NCBI RefSeq assembly: GCF_002029255.1
Contig: NZ_MZGT01000001.1
Span: 62,001-126,000 of the forward strand
Direction: 5' to 3'
From: Clostridium chromiireducens
Lineage (GTDB): Bacteria; Bacillota; Clostridia; Clostridiales; Clostridiaceae
DNA: 64,000 nt
This document shows positions 50,856 through 58,766 of this stretch, one piece after another; position 1 is the stretch's first letter; each line of letters starts with the position of its first letter. Both the position numbers and the translations under genes were made by a program. The notes under the pieces were generated by a model. The model worked only from the letters and a program-made list of their open reading frames with translations. It searched no databases and was not told where the DNA came from.

Positions 50856-50984
50856 TTCTATGCAACTTTATATGAGATGTCAGAGCAGGCTTTTGATAAT
50901 CAATGTACAGGGGCAAATTCAAGATATCCATTAATAAAGGAAATTAAACAAATGTTTATAAATGCTTTCGATAAGGCTGAATAG
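50856..50984 (+). pseudogene. Second, diverged copy of the adhE 3' end
   Basis: After the adhE stop, the same frame stays open for 42 codons to TAG at 50982-50984 and reads FYATLYEMSEQAFDNQCTGA onward, matching adhE's own last domain (FYATLDKMSELSFDDLCTGA). At the DNA level GTAACAGAAAAG occurs at 50679 and again at 50841, 162 bases apart; AAA after the first is TAA after the second, and that base change creates the stop. The copy is diverged by many substitutions, so it is old or comes from a second adhE gene. It has no ribosome site and is unlikely to be translated alone. Confidence 0.8.
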
Positions 50985-51006
50985 TAGCTAATCATTGATG
51001 GGAATA

Positions 51007-51043
51007 AGTGCCTTGGTGAAGTATTAATACTCATCAAGGCACT
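51007..51043 (+). terminator. Hairpin after the adhE remnant
   Basis: AGTGCCTTGGTGA pairs with TCATCAAGGCACT around an 11-base loop; no T run follows. Confidence 0.6.
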
Positions 51044-51061
51044 ACACACATAAGAGGGATC

Positions 51062-51205
51062 ATGGTAATGATGGATAGTCAAATAAGCAAAGAGGTAATG
51101 TACATAAGAGAAGAGATACTGCAGATTAAAGAAGAAATTTCAAAGTTAAATACATATACTTTAAATTTGTCACTGGAAACGTATCACAATTTTGAACTTG
51201 TTTAA
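51062..51205 (+). CDS. Possible 47-residue small protein
   Basis: An open frame from ATG at 51062, with AGAGGGA upstream, to TAA at 51203-51205. The middle (YIREEILQIKEEISKLN) is a charged amphipathic helix. Its last 16 codons run through the duplicated mtl promoter region, which weakens the case for a real gene. It may also be a remnant. I do not recognise the family. Confidence 0.2.
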   Translation: MVMMDSQISKEVMYIREEILQIKEEISKLNTYTLNLSLETYHNFELV

Positions 51206-51253
51206 ATTGAAAACGAATTTTATATGGTTTAATATAGAAAGTGAAAGAAGTAA
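51158..51253 (+). repeat. Duplicated mtl promoter/operator, copy 2 (mtlR)
   Basis: Counterpart of 46211-46304. It contains ACTTTAAATTTGTCAC, GGAAACGTATCACAATTTTG, TTGTTTAAATTGAAAA and promoter TTGAAA (51207-51212), 17 bases, TAATAT (51230-51235), then GAAAG-AG. The leader to mtlR is about 280 bases with no gene. Confidence 0.8.
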
Positions 51254-51524
51254 TAATATTAGATAACCTGACAGTTTAGTGATAACGTTTATGTTATTAT
51301 TTTGATATTAAAAGGATGAAATTAGTATTTTACTAAAGTTAAATGAATAATTTTATCTTGTGACTGAGTATGAGATCTTCTGTATTTGGAAAATCTATTT
51401 ACAAAAGAACATAAAATGCTGAATTGGCGATATTTAAACACTCGTGTTAATATTCTATAGAATGTTTTATGTATTACAAAGTCATAAATACTCTAAAAAA
51501 TAATAAATGAATCAGGTGAAGTAT

Positions 51525-53576
51525 ATGAGTAATTTAACGCCTAGGCAACAGTTTATATTAAGTACAATATTGAATGAAGGAACGTTTAATATAAAACGGA
51601 TTCAAAAGGATCTTGATATTAGCGAAAGAACAATTTTAAGAGAAATCTCGTCTATAAATAAAAATTTAAAAAAAAATGGTGCAGTTATATTTAATGATGA
51701 GGATATGAATTTAAGTATTTCAGGAAATAAAGAGAATATAGGGGAAATAAAAAAATCATTAGAAATGATTCCAATTCCATGGATATTTAGTAAGGAACAA
51801 AGACAGATAGTAATCATTTGTGAGTTACTAGTTAGCAAGGAACCCTTAAAAGCATCATACTTTTGCCATAAATTTAATGTGGTAATGGGAAGCATAAGTC
51901 TCGATATAGATGCTATTGAAGAAAGGCTTCTTTCTAAGAACTTATGTGTAATTAGAAAACGAAGTTATGGAATAAGTATTCAAGGATCAGAGTGGAATAA
52001 AAGAAACACATTAGTAGAATTATTCTTTGATTTTAAAGTTTTTGAGGACTTAGTAGCATTTCTATATGATGAAAAAGTTGACCCTATAATTACAACTTTT
52101 TTTAATGTTATTTTTGGAAATGAAGTTGTTAAATTGGTAAAGGATGTATTGAGAAAAATAGATTTAGGTTATCTTAAGGGGAATGATGTTAAATATCTGA
52201 GTTTATTCATCCAAGTGCTTTTATCTATAAGAAAGACTGAAAATGAAGAAGTTATTTCTCTGCCAGATGAAATTAAAAACAATATTCTATCGCTACAGGA
52301 ATATAAGGCAATTCAACATTTGGGCGAAGTGCTAGAAAAGAATAATATAAGTATACCTGAAGATGAATTAGTTTATTTGTGTCTATATTTGAGTGACTAT
52401 AAGGTTTTATTTAATAACAATAATCTTATAGAATCAGATATCAATTATGAGAATATCTCTAAAGAAGTTACAGAAGAGATATCGAAGAAAATACATGTGG
52501 ATATAGCAAAAGATGAACAGTTAATAAAGGACTTAGCTCAACATTTTAGGCAAACTTTTTACATGTTAAATTTAGGATTAAAAGTTATAAACCCATTAAT
52601 TAATGAAATAAAGGAACATTATTCAGAGTTATATAAGATTATAAAAAATACCTGTAGATTAGTATTTTCAAGGTATAATTTTAAAATCCCTCCAGAAGAG
52701 GTTGGATATATAACTATGCATATTGCCGTTTCGGTTCAAAAGCAGCAAGCAAGGTTAAAGAATATTAAAGTACTTGTTGTATGCCCAAGTGGTATAGGTA
52801 CGGCAAGAATATTATGTAATAAAGTAAAGGCTCTTTTCAATGATATAGGTGTTATAGATGTTGTGTCTTTACACGATATTAATAATATAATCAATAAAAA
52901 TGAATATGATTTGATCTTATCAACGGTTCCGGTTAATTTTAAAGAAAAGGAAAATGTGATTGTTGTATCTCATTTTATGACAGAAGCCGATATAGAGAAT
53001 ATCAGTAATTTTATTTTCAACTTTAAAGCAAAAAATAATAAAAAAGAATCAGAATTGTTCGAAGAAACAAGAGATAATGATGTCACAAATGATGAATATG
53101 AATTGGCTAACAATATGGTGAAGAATTTTCAATTAAAGAAATCAGATAGTAAGTCGTTTGTAGATTTAATTGATTTTATAGTTGAAGATCTTCGCGAAAT
53201 TAATATTGCAAGAGACAAAGAAATAATAAGAGAACTTATTTTTAAACGAGAAGAAAATGGTAATGTAGTTATACCAGGCAGCCGTGTAGCGCTGATACAT
53301 ACTAGAAGTGATACAATTACTTCTCCGTTTGTAGGGGTATATAGAATAAATACACCTTTAGATATGAAGAGCATAGGCTTTTCAACAGAACAAGTAGATA
53401 CATTTATAGTTATGTTTGCAAGAAATGCTGAAAGTAATTATATACTTAAGATTCTTGGAAAGATAAGTGTTTCATTAATAGAAAAGAAAGAATTTATTGA
53501 AACACTAAAACTAAGTAATGCAATAGATATTAGAGATTATTTAATTAATATCATTAATAACGAGGAGGAAGACTAA
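51525..53576 (+). CDS. mtlR: Mannitol operon activator (PRD/PTS-regulated)
   Basis: The ATG at 51525 follows CAGGTGAAG; an in-frame ATG at 51507 precedes that site. 683 residues: N-terminal HTH domains (about 1-95; FNIKRIQKDLDISERTILRE), two PTS regulation domains (about 190-400) with phosphorylatable histidines, a IIB-like domain (about 408-495, VLVVCPSGIGTARIL), and a IIA-like domain at the end (VALIHTRSDTITSPFVG). Phosphorylation by PTS proteins sets its activity. Its stop overlaps the mtlF start (TAATG). It should activate both mtlA and its own promoter. Confidence 0.92.
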   Translation: MSNLTPRQQFILSTILNEGTFNIKRIQKDLDISERTILREISSINKNLKKNGAVIFNDEDMNLSISGNKENIGEIKKSLEMIPIPWIFSKEQRQIVIICELLVSKEPLKASYFCHKFNVVMGSISLDIDAIEERLLSKNLCVIRKRSYGISIQGSEWNKRNTLVELFFDFKVFEDLVAFLYDEKVDPIITTFFNVIFGNEVVKLVKDVLRKIDLGYLKGNDVKYLSLFIQVLLSIRKTENEEVISLPDEIKNNILSLQEYKAIQHLGEVLEKNNISIPEDELVYLCLYLSDYKVLFNNNNLIESDINYENISKEVTEEISKKIHVDIAKDEQLIKDLAQHFRQTFYMLNLGLKVINPLINEIKEHYSELYKIIKNTCRLVFSRYNFKIPPEEVGYITMHIAVSVQKQQARLKNIKVLVVCPSGIGTARILCNKVKALFNDIGVIDVVSLHDINNIINKNEYDLILSTVPVNFKEKENVIVVSHFMTEADIENISNFIFNFKAKNNKKESELFEETRDNDVTNDEYELANNMVKNFQLKKSDSKSFVDLIDFIVEDLREINIARDKEIIRELIFKREENGNVVIPGSRVALIHTRSDTITSPFVGVYRINTPLDMKSIGFSTEQVDTFIVMFARNAESNYILKILGKISVSLIEKKEFIETLKLSNAIDIRDYLINIINNEEED

Positions 53577-54019
53577 TGGAAAAAGGAATTTTAGTAAAAG
53601 AAGGAATAGTATTAAATGTTGCGTCAGAATCTAAGGACAAAGCAATAGAAAGAGTTGGTAAGCTTCTAATAGATGGAGGTTACGTTAAAGATAATTATAT
53701 AGAAGGAATGAAAGCAAGAGAAGAAGAAGTTACAACATACATGGGAAATGGAGTCGCGATTCCTCACGGTATGAATGAATATAAAAAGGAAATACTTGAA
53801 ACAGGAATAGTAATAGCACAATATCCTAATGGAGTAGATTTTGGCGAAGGTAACACTGCATATATAGTAATAGGAATAGCTGGAAAAGGTGATGAGCATA
53901 TGGAGATATTATCTCAAATAGCTTTAACTATTCAATATGAAGAAAACGTTGAAAAACTTAGAAATGCAAAAACTCCAGAAGAAATAATGGAAATTATATC
54001 TGAAGAAGGAGAAATGTAA
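53576..54019 (+). CDS. mtlF: Mannitol PTS IIA component
   Basis: 147 residues, single IIA domain. The phosphorylated histidine is H64 in GNGVAIPHGMNEYKKEI. It passes phosphate from HPr to the IIB part of MtlA. The start overlaps the mtlR stop by one base, with GAGGAGGAAG upstream. It is one base from the mtlD start, so translation is coupled. Confidence 0.95.
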   Translation: MEKGILVKEGIVLNVASESKDKAIERVGKLLIDGGYVKDNYIEGMKAREEEVTTYMGNGVAIPHGMNEYKKEILETGIVIAQYPNGVDFGEGNTAYIVIGIAGKGDEHMEILSQIALTIQYEENVEKLRNAKTPEEIMEIISEEGEM

Positions 54020-54020
54020 T

Positions 54021-55166
54021 ATGAAGGCGATTCAATTTGGAGCAGGAAACATAGGAAGAGGATTCATAGGTGCGTTACTTTCAAAAGCTGGATATCATGT
54101 AGTTTTTGCAGATGTGAATAAAGAAGTAATCGATAAAATCAATGAAGATAAAAAATACACAATACATGTTATGGATGTAGAGTGTGAAGAAGTAGTTGTT
54201 GAAAATATAAGCGGAGTTATCTCAATAAATGATGAAGTTTTACAAGAAATAAAGGAATCTGATATTATAACTACTGCAGTAGGCCTAGTGGTATTGCCAA
54301 GAATAGCGCCTACAATTGCTAAAGGAATACAACTTAGAAAAGAAGCTGGAATTAAAACACCATTAAATATTATTGCATGTGAAAATGCAATAAAAGCAAG
54401 TTCGCAGTTAAAAGCTGAAGTTGAAAAATGTTTAAATGAAGAAGAAAAAGCTTACTTAGAAGAATTTGTTGGATTCCCAGATTGTTCAGTAGATAGAATA
54501 GTTCCGCCAGTAAAAAGTGAAAATATCTTAGATGTTGTAGTTGAAAAGTTCTATGAATGGAATGTTGAAGAAAAAGCATTTAAAGGAGAAATTCCAGCAA
54601 TAGAAGGCATGAATTTAGCAGATAATTTAATGGCATATATAGAAAGAAAATTATTTACATTAAATACTGGGCATGCAATTACAGCATACATTGGTAATTT
54701 GAAAGGTTATAGTACAATAGATGAAAGTATAGCGGATGAAAAGATATATAATGTTGTTAAAAATGCTATGAAAGAAAGTGGAATGGGATTAGTAGAAAAA
54801 CATAAACTTGATCAAGAAGCTCATTTTAAATATATTGATAAAATCATTGGAAGATTTAAAAATCCTTATTTGAAAGATGATGTATCAAGAGTTGGAAGAG
54901 AGCCACTTAGAAAATTAAGTGATAGCGATAGATTAATAAAACCATTAATGACTGCTAAAGGCTTTGACTTAGATGTAGATAATCTATTATTAGGAGTTGG
55001 TGCAGCTCTTCACTATAAGAATGAAGAGGATGCTCAATGTGTAAAACTACAAGAACTAATAAAAGAAAAGGGCATAAAATGCGCTGTGGCAGAGGTAGCT
55101 AATATAAGCGATGATGAGTTATTGGAAAGAATAGAAAAAGCTTATGAAGATGTTTTAGCAATATAG
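54021..55166 (+). CDS. mtlD: Mannitol-1-phosphate 5-dehydrogenase
   Basis: 381 residues. It oxidises mannitol-1-phosphate to fructose-6-phosphate with NAD. The N-terminal FGAGNIGRGFIGALLSKAGY is the nucleotide-binding motif; the lysine-type catalytic stretch lies in NTGHAITAYIGNLKG. It is the last gene of mtlR-mtlF-mtlD and yields extra NADH, which the neighbouring adhE can consume. A hairpin follows. Confidence 0.95.
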   Translation: MKAIQFGAGNIGRGFIGALLSKAGYHVVFADVNKEVIDKINEDKKYTIHVMDVECEEVVVENISGVISINDEVLQEIKESDIITTAVGLVVLPRIAPTIAKGIQLRKEAGIKTPLNIIACENAIKASSQLKAEVEKCLNEEEKAYLEEFVGFPDCSVDRIVPPVKSENILDVVVEKFYEWNVEEKAFKGEIPAIEGMNLADNLMAYIERKLFTLNTGHAITAYIGNLKGYSTIDESIADEKIYNVVKNAMKESGMGLVEKHKLDQEAHFKYIDKIIGRFKNPYLKDDVSRVGREPLRKLSDSDRLIKPLMTAKGFDLDVDNLLLGVGAALHYKNEEDAQCVKLQELIKEKGIKCAVAEVANISDDELLERIEKAYEDVLAI

Positions 55167-55174
55167 GAAATAAA

Positions 55175-55202
55175 TTTAAGGTGGATTTTTATCCACCTTA
55201 AA
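55175..55202 (+). terminator. Hairpin terminator after mtlD
   Basis: TTTAAGGTGGAT pairs with ATCCACCTTAAA around a four-T loop. The T run is absent downstream. Confidence 0.7.
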
Positions 55203-55308
55203 ATATGTCGGATTAGTAAAAATAATTATTAAAATTCAATAAATTACATTAAATGTTTATGAATTTGTAATGTAACCAAAAAGTAATATTTAAATATATA
55301 TATTAATA

Positions 55309-55336
55309 TAGACAATTGAAAATAATATGATAAAAT
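55309..55336 (+). promoter_or_regulatory. Promoter of glmS
   Basis: TAGACA (55309-55314), 16-base spacer, TAAAAT (55331-55336), some 65 bases upstream of the ribozyme cleavage site. Confidence 0.6.
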
Positions 55337-55405
55337 AGTCAAAGAGGCATAAAAGGAAATGTGGAGGTGAAGAGTATAGGTAAGAGAAATTTTTAAATTC
55401 AAAAA

Positions 55406-55650
55406 AGCGCCAGGACTAAGTGATGCTCAGTTAGAAATGAAGTTAGTGAAAAGATGGTTTTTTGTTAAAGGAAACTCGACTCACATTCGTTCGCTGAGTA
55501 AGTTCAAGCTACCAAATCGAAGATTTGGACTTTCACTTACGTTGACGAGGTTGGGGAGTATCGAAACTTCGGCGGGTGCCCCACGGTATCGCACTACCGT
55601 AAACGGCTGGTAAAACTGTAAAGCGATTTGCAGCACAAATTCAGCTTGGT
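55406..55650 (+). ncRNA. glmS ribozyme with expanded P1 loop
   Basis: Self-cleaving RNA activated by glucosamine-6-phosphate. The cleavage site should lie between A55406 and G55407, before GCGCCAGGACTAAG. The conserved core follows: GTTGACGAGG (55541-55550), GGGGAGTATCGA, ACTTCGGCGGGTGCCCC, ACGGT-ACCGT, and GGCTGGTAAAAC...CAGC. P1 is TAAGTGA (55417-55423) with TCACTTA (55533-55539). Between these arms lie about 109 bases, where the Bacillus ribozyme has only a short loop. High GlcN6P would cleave the glmS mRNA and lower its expression. Confidence 0.93.
55424..55532. repeat. Insertion-like segment inside the glmS ribozyme P1 loop
   Basis: About 109 bases with their own hairpins: CCAAATC-GAA-GATTTGG (55512-55528) and ACTCA/TGAGT (55479-55499), plus the stretch GAAACTCGACTCACATTCGT. 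It is more GC-rich and more structured than surrounding intergenic DNA, as expected for a mobile palindromic repeat. No second copy is found in this window, so its repeat nature is an inference. Confidence 0.45.
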
Positions 55651-55768
55651 GTTAAAACCTTTGTTTTAGTTTTAATTTCTAGGATTATTATGCCTTTTTT
55701 TATTTGGCTAGAATGAAATTAAAAGAAGAATAAAATTTAATATGTGAAAAAAGAGAGGAAGAATAAAT

Positions 55769-57595
55769 ATGTGCGGAATAGTTGGATATTTTGGAAGTAA
55801 ATCAGCAAAATCTTTTTTAGTAGATGGGTTATCAAAGTTAGAGTATAGAGGCTATGACTCAGCTGGTATTGCCGTTGTTAATGAAGGTAAGGTAAGCATC
55901 GAAAAGCACAAAGGTCGTCTTACTAATTTAAGTGATAATCTAGGAGAAGGTAAAGCTGAAGGAACAATAGGTATCGGTCATACTAGATGGGCAACTCATG
56001 GAGAACCATCAGATATTAATTCACATCCACACCAAAGTTCAAAAGGAGATATTACTGTAGTTCATAATGGAATTATAGAAAACTATATTGAACTTAGACA
56101 TTGGCTTAAAGAACAAGGATATGAATTCATATCTCAAACAGATACTGAAGTAATACCAAACTTAATTCATTACTACTATGAAGGAGATCTTTTCAAAGCA
56201 GTTGTAAAAGCGACTGAAAGATTAAACGGAAGTTATGCTCTTGGAGTAGTAAGTGGACAGGAACCTGATAAATTAGTTGCAGTAAGAAAAGATAGTCCAT
56301 TAATTGTAGGTTTAGGAGAAGGGGAAACATTTATCGCTTCAGATATTCCAGCAATAATTAGTTATACAAGAGACATTTATCTTTTAGAAGATAGAGAATT
56401 CGTTGTATTAGATAAAGATGGCGCTAAAATTTTTAGTGCTGACGGAACAGAAATAAAGAAAGATGTATTTAAAGTAACTTGGAATGAAGATGCTGCTGAA
56501 AAAGGTGGATATGATTCATTCATGTTAAAGGAAATCAACGAACAACCAAAAGCTCTTAGAGATACAATGACATCTAGATTATCAATGGATCATGATATCA
56601 CTTTTGAAGACTTTAAGTTAACAAAAGAAGAGCTTGATAATATAGATAGAATCTTTATAATTGCTTGTGGAACTGCGTATAATGCAGGTCTTATGGGAAG
56701 AGTAGCTATTGAAAGATTAGCAAAAATTCCAGTTGAAGTTGATATTGCATCAGAATTTAGATATAAAGATCCATTAGTAACTAATAAATCTCTTGTAATC
56801 ACATTAAGTCAATCAGGAGAAACTGCTGACACATTAGCTGTTCTTAGAGATTGTAAAAAAGTTGGAGCTAGAACTCTAGCTATAACTAACGTTGTAGGAA
56901 GCAGTATTTCTAGAGAAGCTGACAATGTAATATATACAATGGCAGGCCCAGAAATAGCAGTGGCTTCTACTAAAGCATATACAACACAAGTTGTTGTAAT
57001 GTATTTACTAGCAATGCAGTTCAGTGAATTAAGAGGTTTAATGACTAAGGAATTAGATAAAGAATTAAGAGAAGCTTTATTATTAGTACCTGAAAAAGTT
57101 AAAGTAATCTTAGACAGAGCTAGTGAAATAGAGGAAATTGCAAATCTTTTAACTGACGAAAAAGATGTGTTCTATTTAGGAAGAGGTGCTGATTACGCAT
57201 TATGTATAGAAGCATCATTAAAACTTAAAGAAATTTCATATATCCACTCAGAAGCTTATGCTGGTGGAGAATTAAAGCATGGAACAATAGCATTAATTGA
57301 AGAAAAAACTAAAGTAATAGCTTTATTAACTCAAAAATCATTAAGAGAAAAAATGATAAGTAATATAGTTGAGGTTAAAGCTAGAGGAGCAGAAGTAATT
57401 GCTATTGCTTATGAAAATGATGATTTAGATGAATCGATTTTTGATAAGATAATAAGAATACCAGAACTTCTTAACTTAGTTTCACCAATAGTAGCTGTAG
57501 TTGCATTACAACTTTTAGCTTACTACACAGCTAGAAATAAAGGCTGCGATATAGATAAGCCAAGAAACTTAGCTAAATCAGTAACTGTAGAATAA
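55769..57595 (+). CDS. glmS: Glutamine-fructose-6-phosphate aminotransferase
   Basis: 608 residues. It makes glucosamine-6-phosphate, the entry step to amino sugars for peptidoglycan. After the initiator Met comes C2, the catalytic cysteine of the glutaminase domain (CGIVGYFGS), with HTRWATHGEPSD and HNGIIENY; two SIS domains (about 285-420 and 455-590) bind fructose-6-phosphate (TLSQSGETADTLA), and the C-terminus ends KPRNLAKSVTVE. GAGAGGAAG is upstream. The glmS ribozyme lies in its 5' leader. Confidence 0.97.
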   Translation: MCGIVGYFGSKSAKSFLVDGLSKLEYRGYDSAGIAVVNEGKVSIEKHKGRLTNLSDNLGEGKAEGTIGIGHTRWATHGEPSDINSHPHQSSKGDITVVHNGIIENYIELRHWLKEQGYEFISQTDTEVIPNLIHYYYEGDLFKAVVKATERLNGSYALGVVSGQEPDKLVAVRKDSPLIVGLGEGETFIASDIPAIISYTRDIYLLEDREFVVLDKDGAKIFSADGTEIKKDVFKVTWNEDAAEKGGYDSFMLKEINEQPKALRDTMTSRLSMDHDITFEDFKLTKEELDNIDRIFIIACGTAYNAGLMGRVAIERLAKIPVEVDIASEFRYKDPLVTNKSLVITLSQSGETADTLAVLRDCKKVGARTLAITNVVGSSISREADNVIYTMAGPEIAVASTKAYTTQVVVMYLLAMQFSELRGLMTKELDKELREALLLVPEKVKVILDRASEIEEIANLLTDEKDVFYLGRGADYALCIEASLKLKEISYIHSEAYAGGELKHGTIALIEEKTKVIALLTQKSLREKMISNIVEVKARGAEVIAIAYENDDLDESIFDKIIRIPELLNLVSPIVAVVALQLLAYYTARNKGCDIDKPRNLAKSVTVE

Positions 57596-57631
57596 TAAAG
57601 TATAAATATATAGAAAAGTAGATAAAAATTG

Positions 57632-57676
57632 AAAGAATAATATTTTGATTAAACTTTGTTCAAAATATTATTCTTT
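57632..57676 (+). terminator. Terminator after glmS
   Basis: AAAGAATAATATTTTG pairs perfectly with CAAAATATTATTCTTT, followed by AATTTT. Confidence 0.85.
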
Positions 57677-57797
57677 AATTTTATGGAGAAATAGGATTTA
57701 CAGTCATTGTTTTTTTGATCAAACTTTATTCTAAACCTACAGAAGTGCCTATTCCATAAATATTATTAATTTGAGTTGCTATATCTTTTTAATCTTC

Positions 57798-58553
57798 TTA
57801 AAGCAAGTGTCCGCCAGACACTTCGATGTCTTGGGCTGTTACCCAGCCGAAATCATCAGATAATAAGTTCACAATGACCTTAGCAAGATCTTCTGGTTGT
57901 CCTATTCGGCCGAATGCAGATTGATCAGCTAGTGGCTTAATGAATTCGGGATGTTTATCGAATGCTCCATCGCCAAAATTGCTGTGAGTAGGGCCAGGAG
58001 AAACTGCGTTTACTCGAATTTTTCGTGGTGCAAGTTCCTTGGCGATGTAGCGAGTCCAAGATGACAACGCTGCTTTTAACGAACCGTAGGCAGAATAACC
58101 AGGAAATGATTGGTTCTTGGATGAGCTCGAGGTATTCACAATCGATCCAGATTCTTCCATGAATCGAACAAGATGTTGCGTTAAGAAAACTGGTCCTTTG
58201 AAGTTCGTATTAAGAATCTTGTCAAAGTACTCTTCGCTCATTTCCGTGAACATCATTGGTCCACCTACACCACCATTATTTACTAAGTAATCAAAAGTAG
58301 TTCTATTCCAAACTTCTTTGAGCTTCCTCTTCACTTCCTGAACGAAACCTTCGAATGTTAATCTTTGAGTCAGATCCAATTTCAGTGCTACAGCCCGAAC
58401 GCCATTATTCTTTTCAATTTCCTTAACAATGTCCTCTGCTCTGTTTTTATAGGAATTGTATGTGAGGATGACGCTTATTCCGCGTTTCCCAAGCTCAAGT
58501 GCAGTTGCTTTTCCAATTCCATTACTTCCACCTGTTACTATTGCAATTTTCAT
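57798..58553 (-). CDS. Short-chain dehydrogenase/reductase (probably acquired)
   Basis: 251 residues, a classical SDR. The cofactor motif is VTGGSNGIGKA (about 6-16), then NNGG, the active serine in NTSSSSK, and the catalytic YxxxK in SAYGSLKAAL; the C-terminus ends DIEVSGGHLL. GGAGGATC lies before the ATG. The gene has visibly more C and G than its neighbours, and its partner is a divergent AraC regulator, an arrangement common in proteobacteria. The substrate is unknown. Confidence 0.88.
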   Translation of the reverse strand: MKIAIVTGGSNGIGKATALELGKRGISVILTYNSYKNRAEDIVKEIEKNNGVRAVALKLDLTQRLTFEGFVQEVKRKLKEVWNRTTFDYLVNNGGVGGPMMFTEMSEEYFDKILNTNFKGPVFLTQHLVRFMEESGSIVNTSSSSKNQSFPGYSAYGSLKAALSSWTRYIAKELAPRKIRVNAVSPGPTHSNFGDGAFDKHPEFIKPLADQSAFGRIGQPEDLAKVIVNLLSDDFGWVTAQDIEVSGGHLL

Positions 58554-58643
58554 AATAAGATCCTCCTTGTTTTGTTGTTCAATTTTGATTTTATTTTAGC
58601 TGTTTCTGCTGAAATAAACTAGACCTAATGGTGCCACTTTATT

Positions 58644-58716
58644 GCCTAAAAATATCACTAGTATTAAAATTGTTAGAATTATGCGCTGCTTTTTGTGTTT
58701 TAAAAAGCCTAAAAAT
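58644..58716. promoter_or_regulatory. Direct repeats between SDR and AraC genes
   Basis: GCCTAAAAAT occurs at 58644-58653 and 58707-58716, exactly repeated 63 bases apart (six helical turns) in the divergent promoter region. AraC proteins bind such direct repeats, so these are candidate sites. Confidence 0.5.
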
Positions 58717-58766
58717 GCCCTGGGGTTTGGGGTTCAGTTGAAAAATAGAAAGTGATGTGATAGAAT

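Noticed and set aside
50856..50984. Separate small gene after adhE
   Set aside because: The codons are homologous to the adhE end, in the same frame and without a ribosome site; a remnant explains them better.
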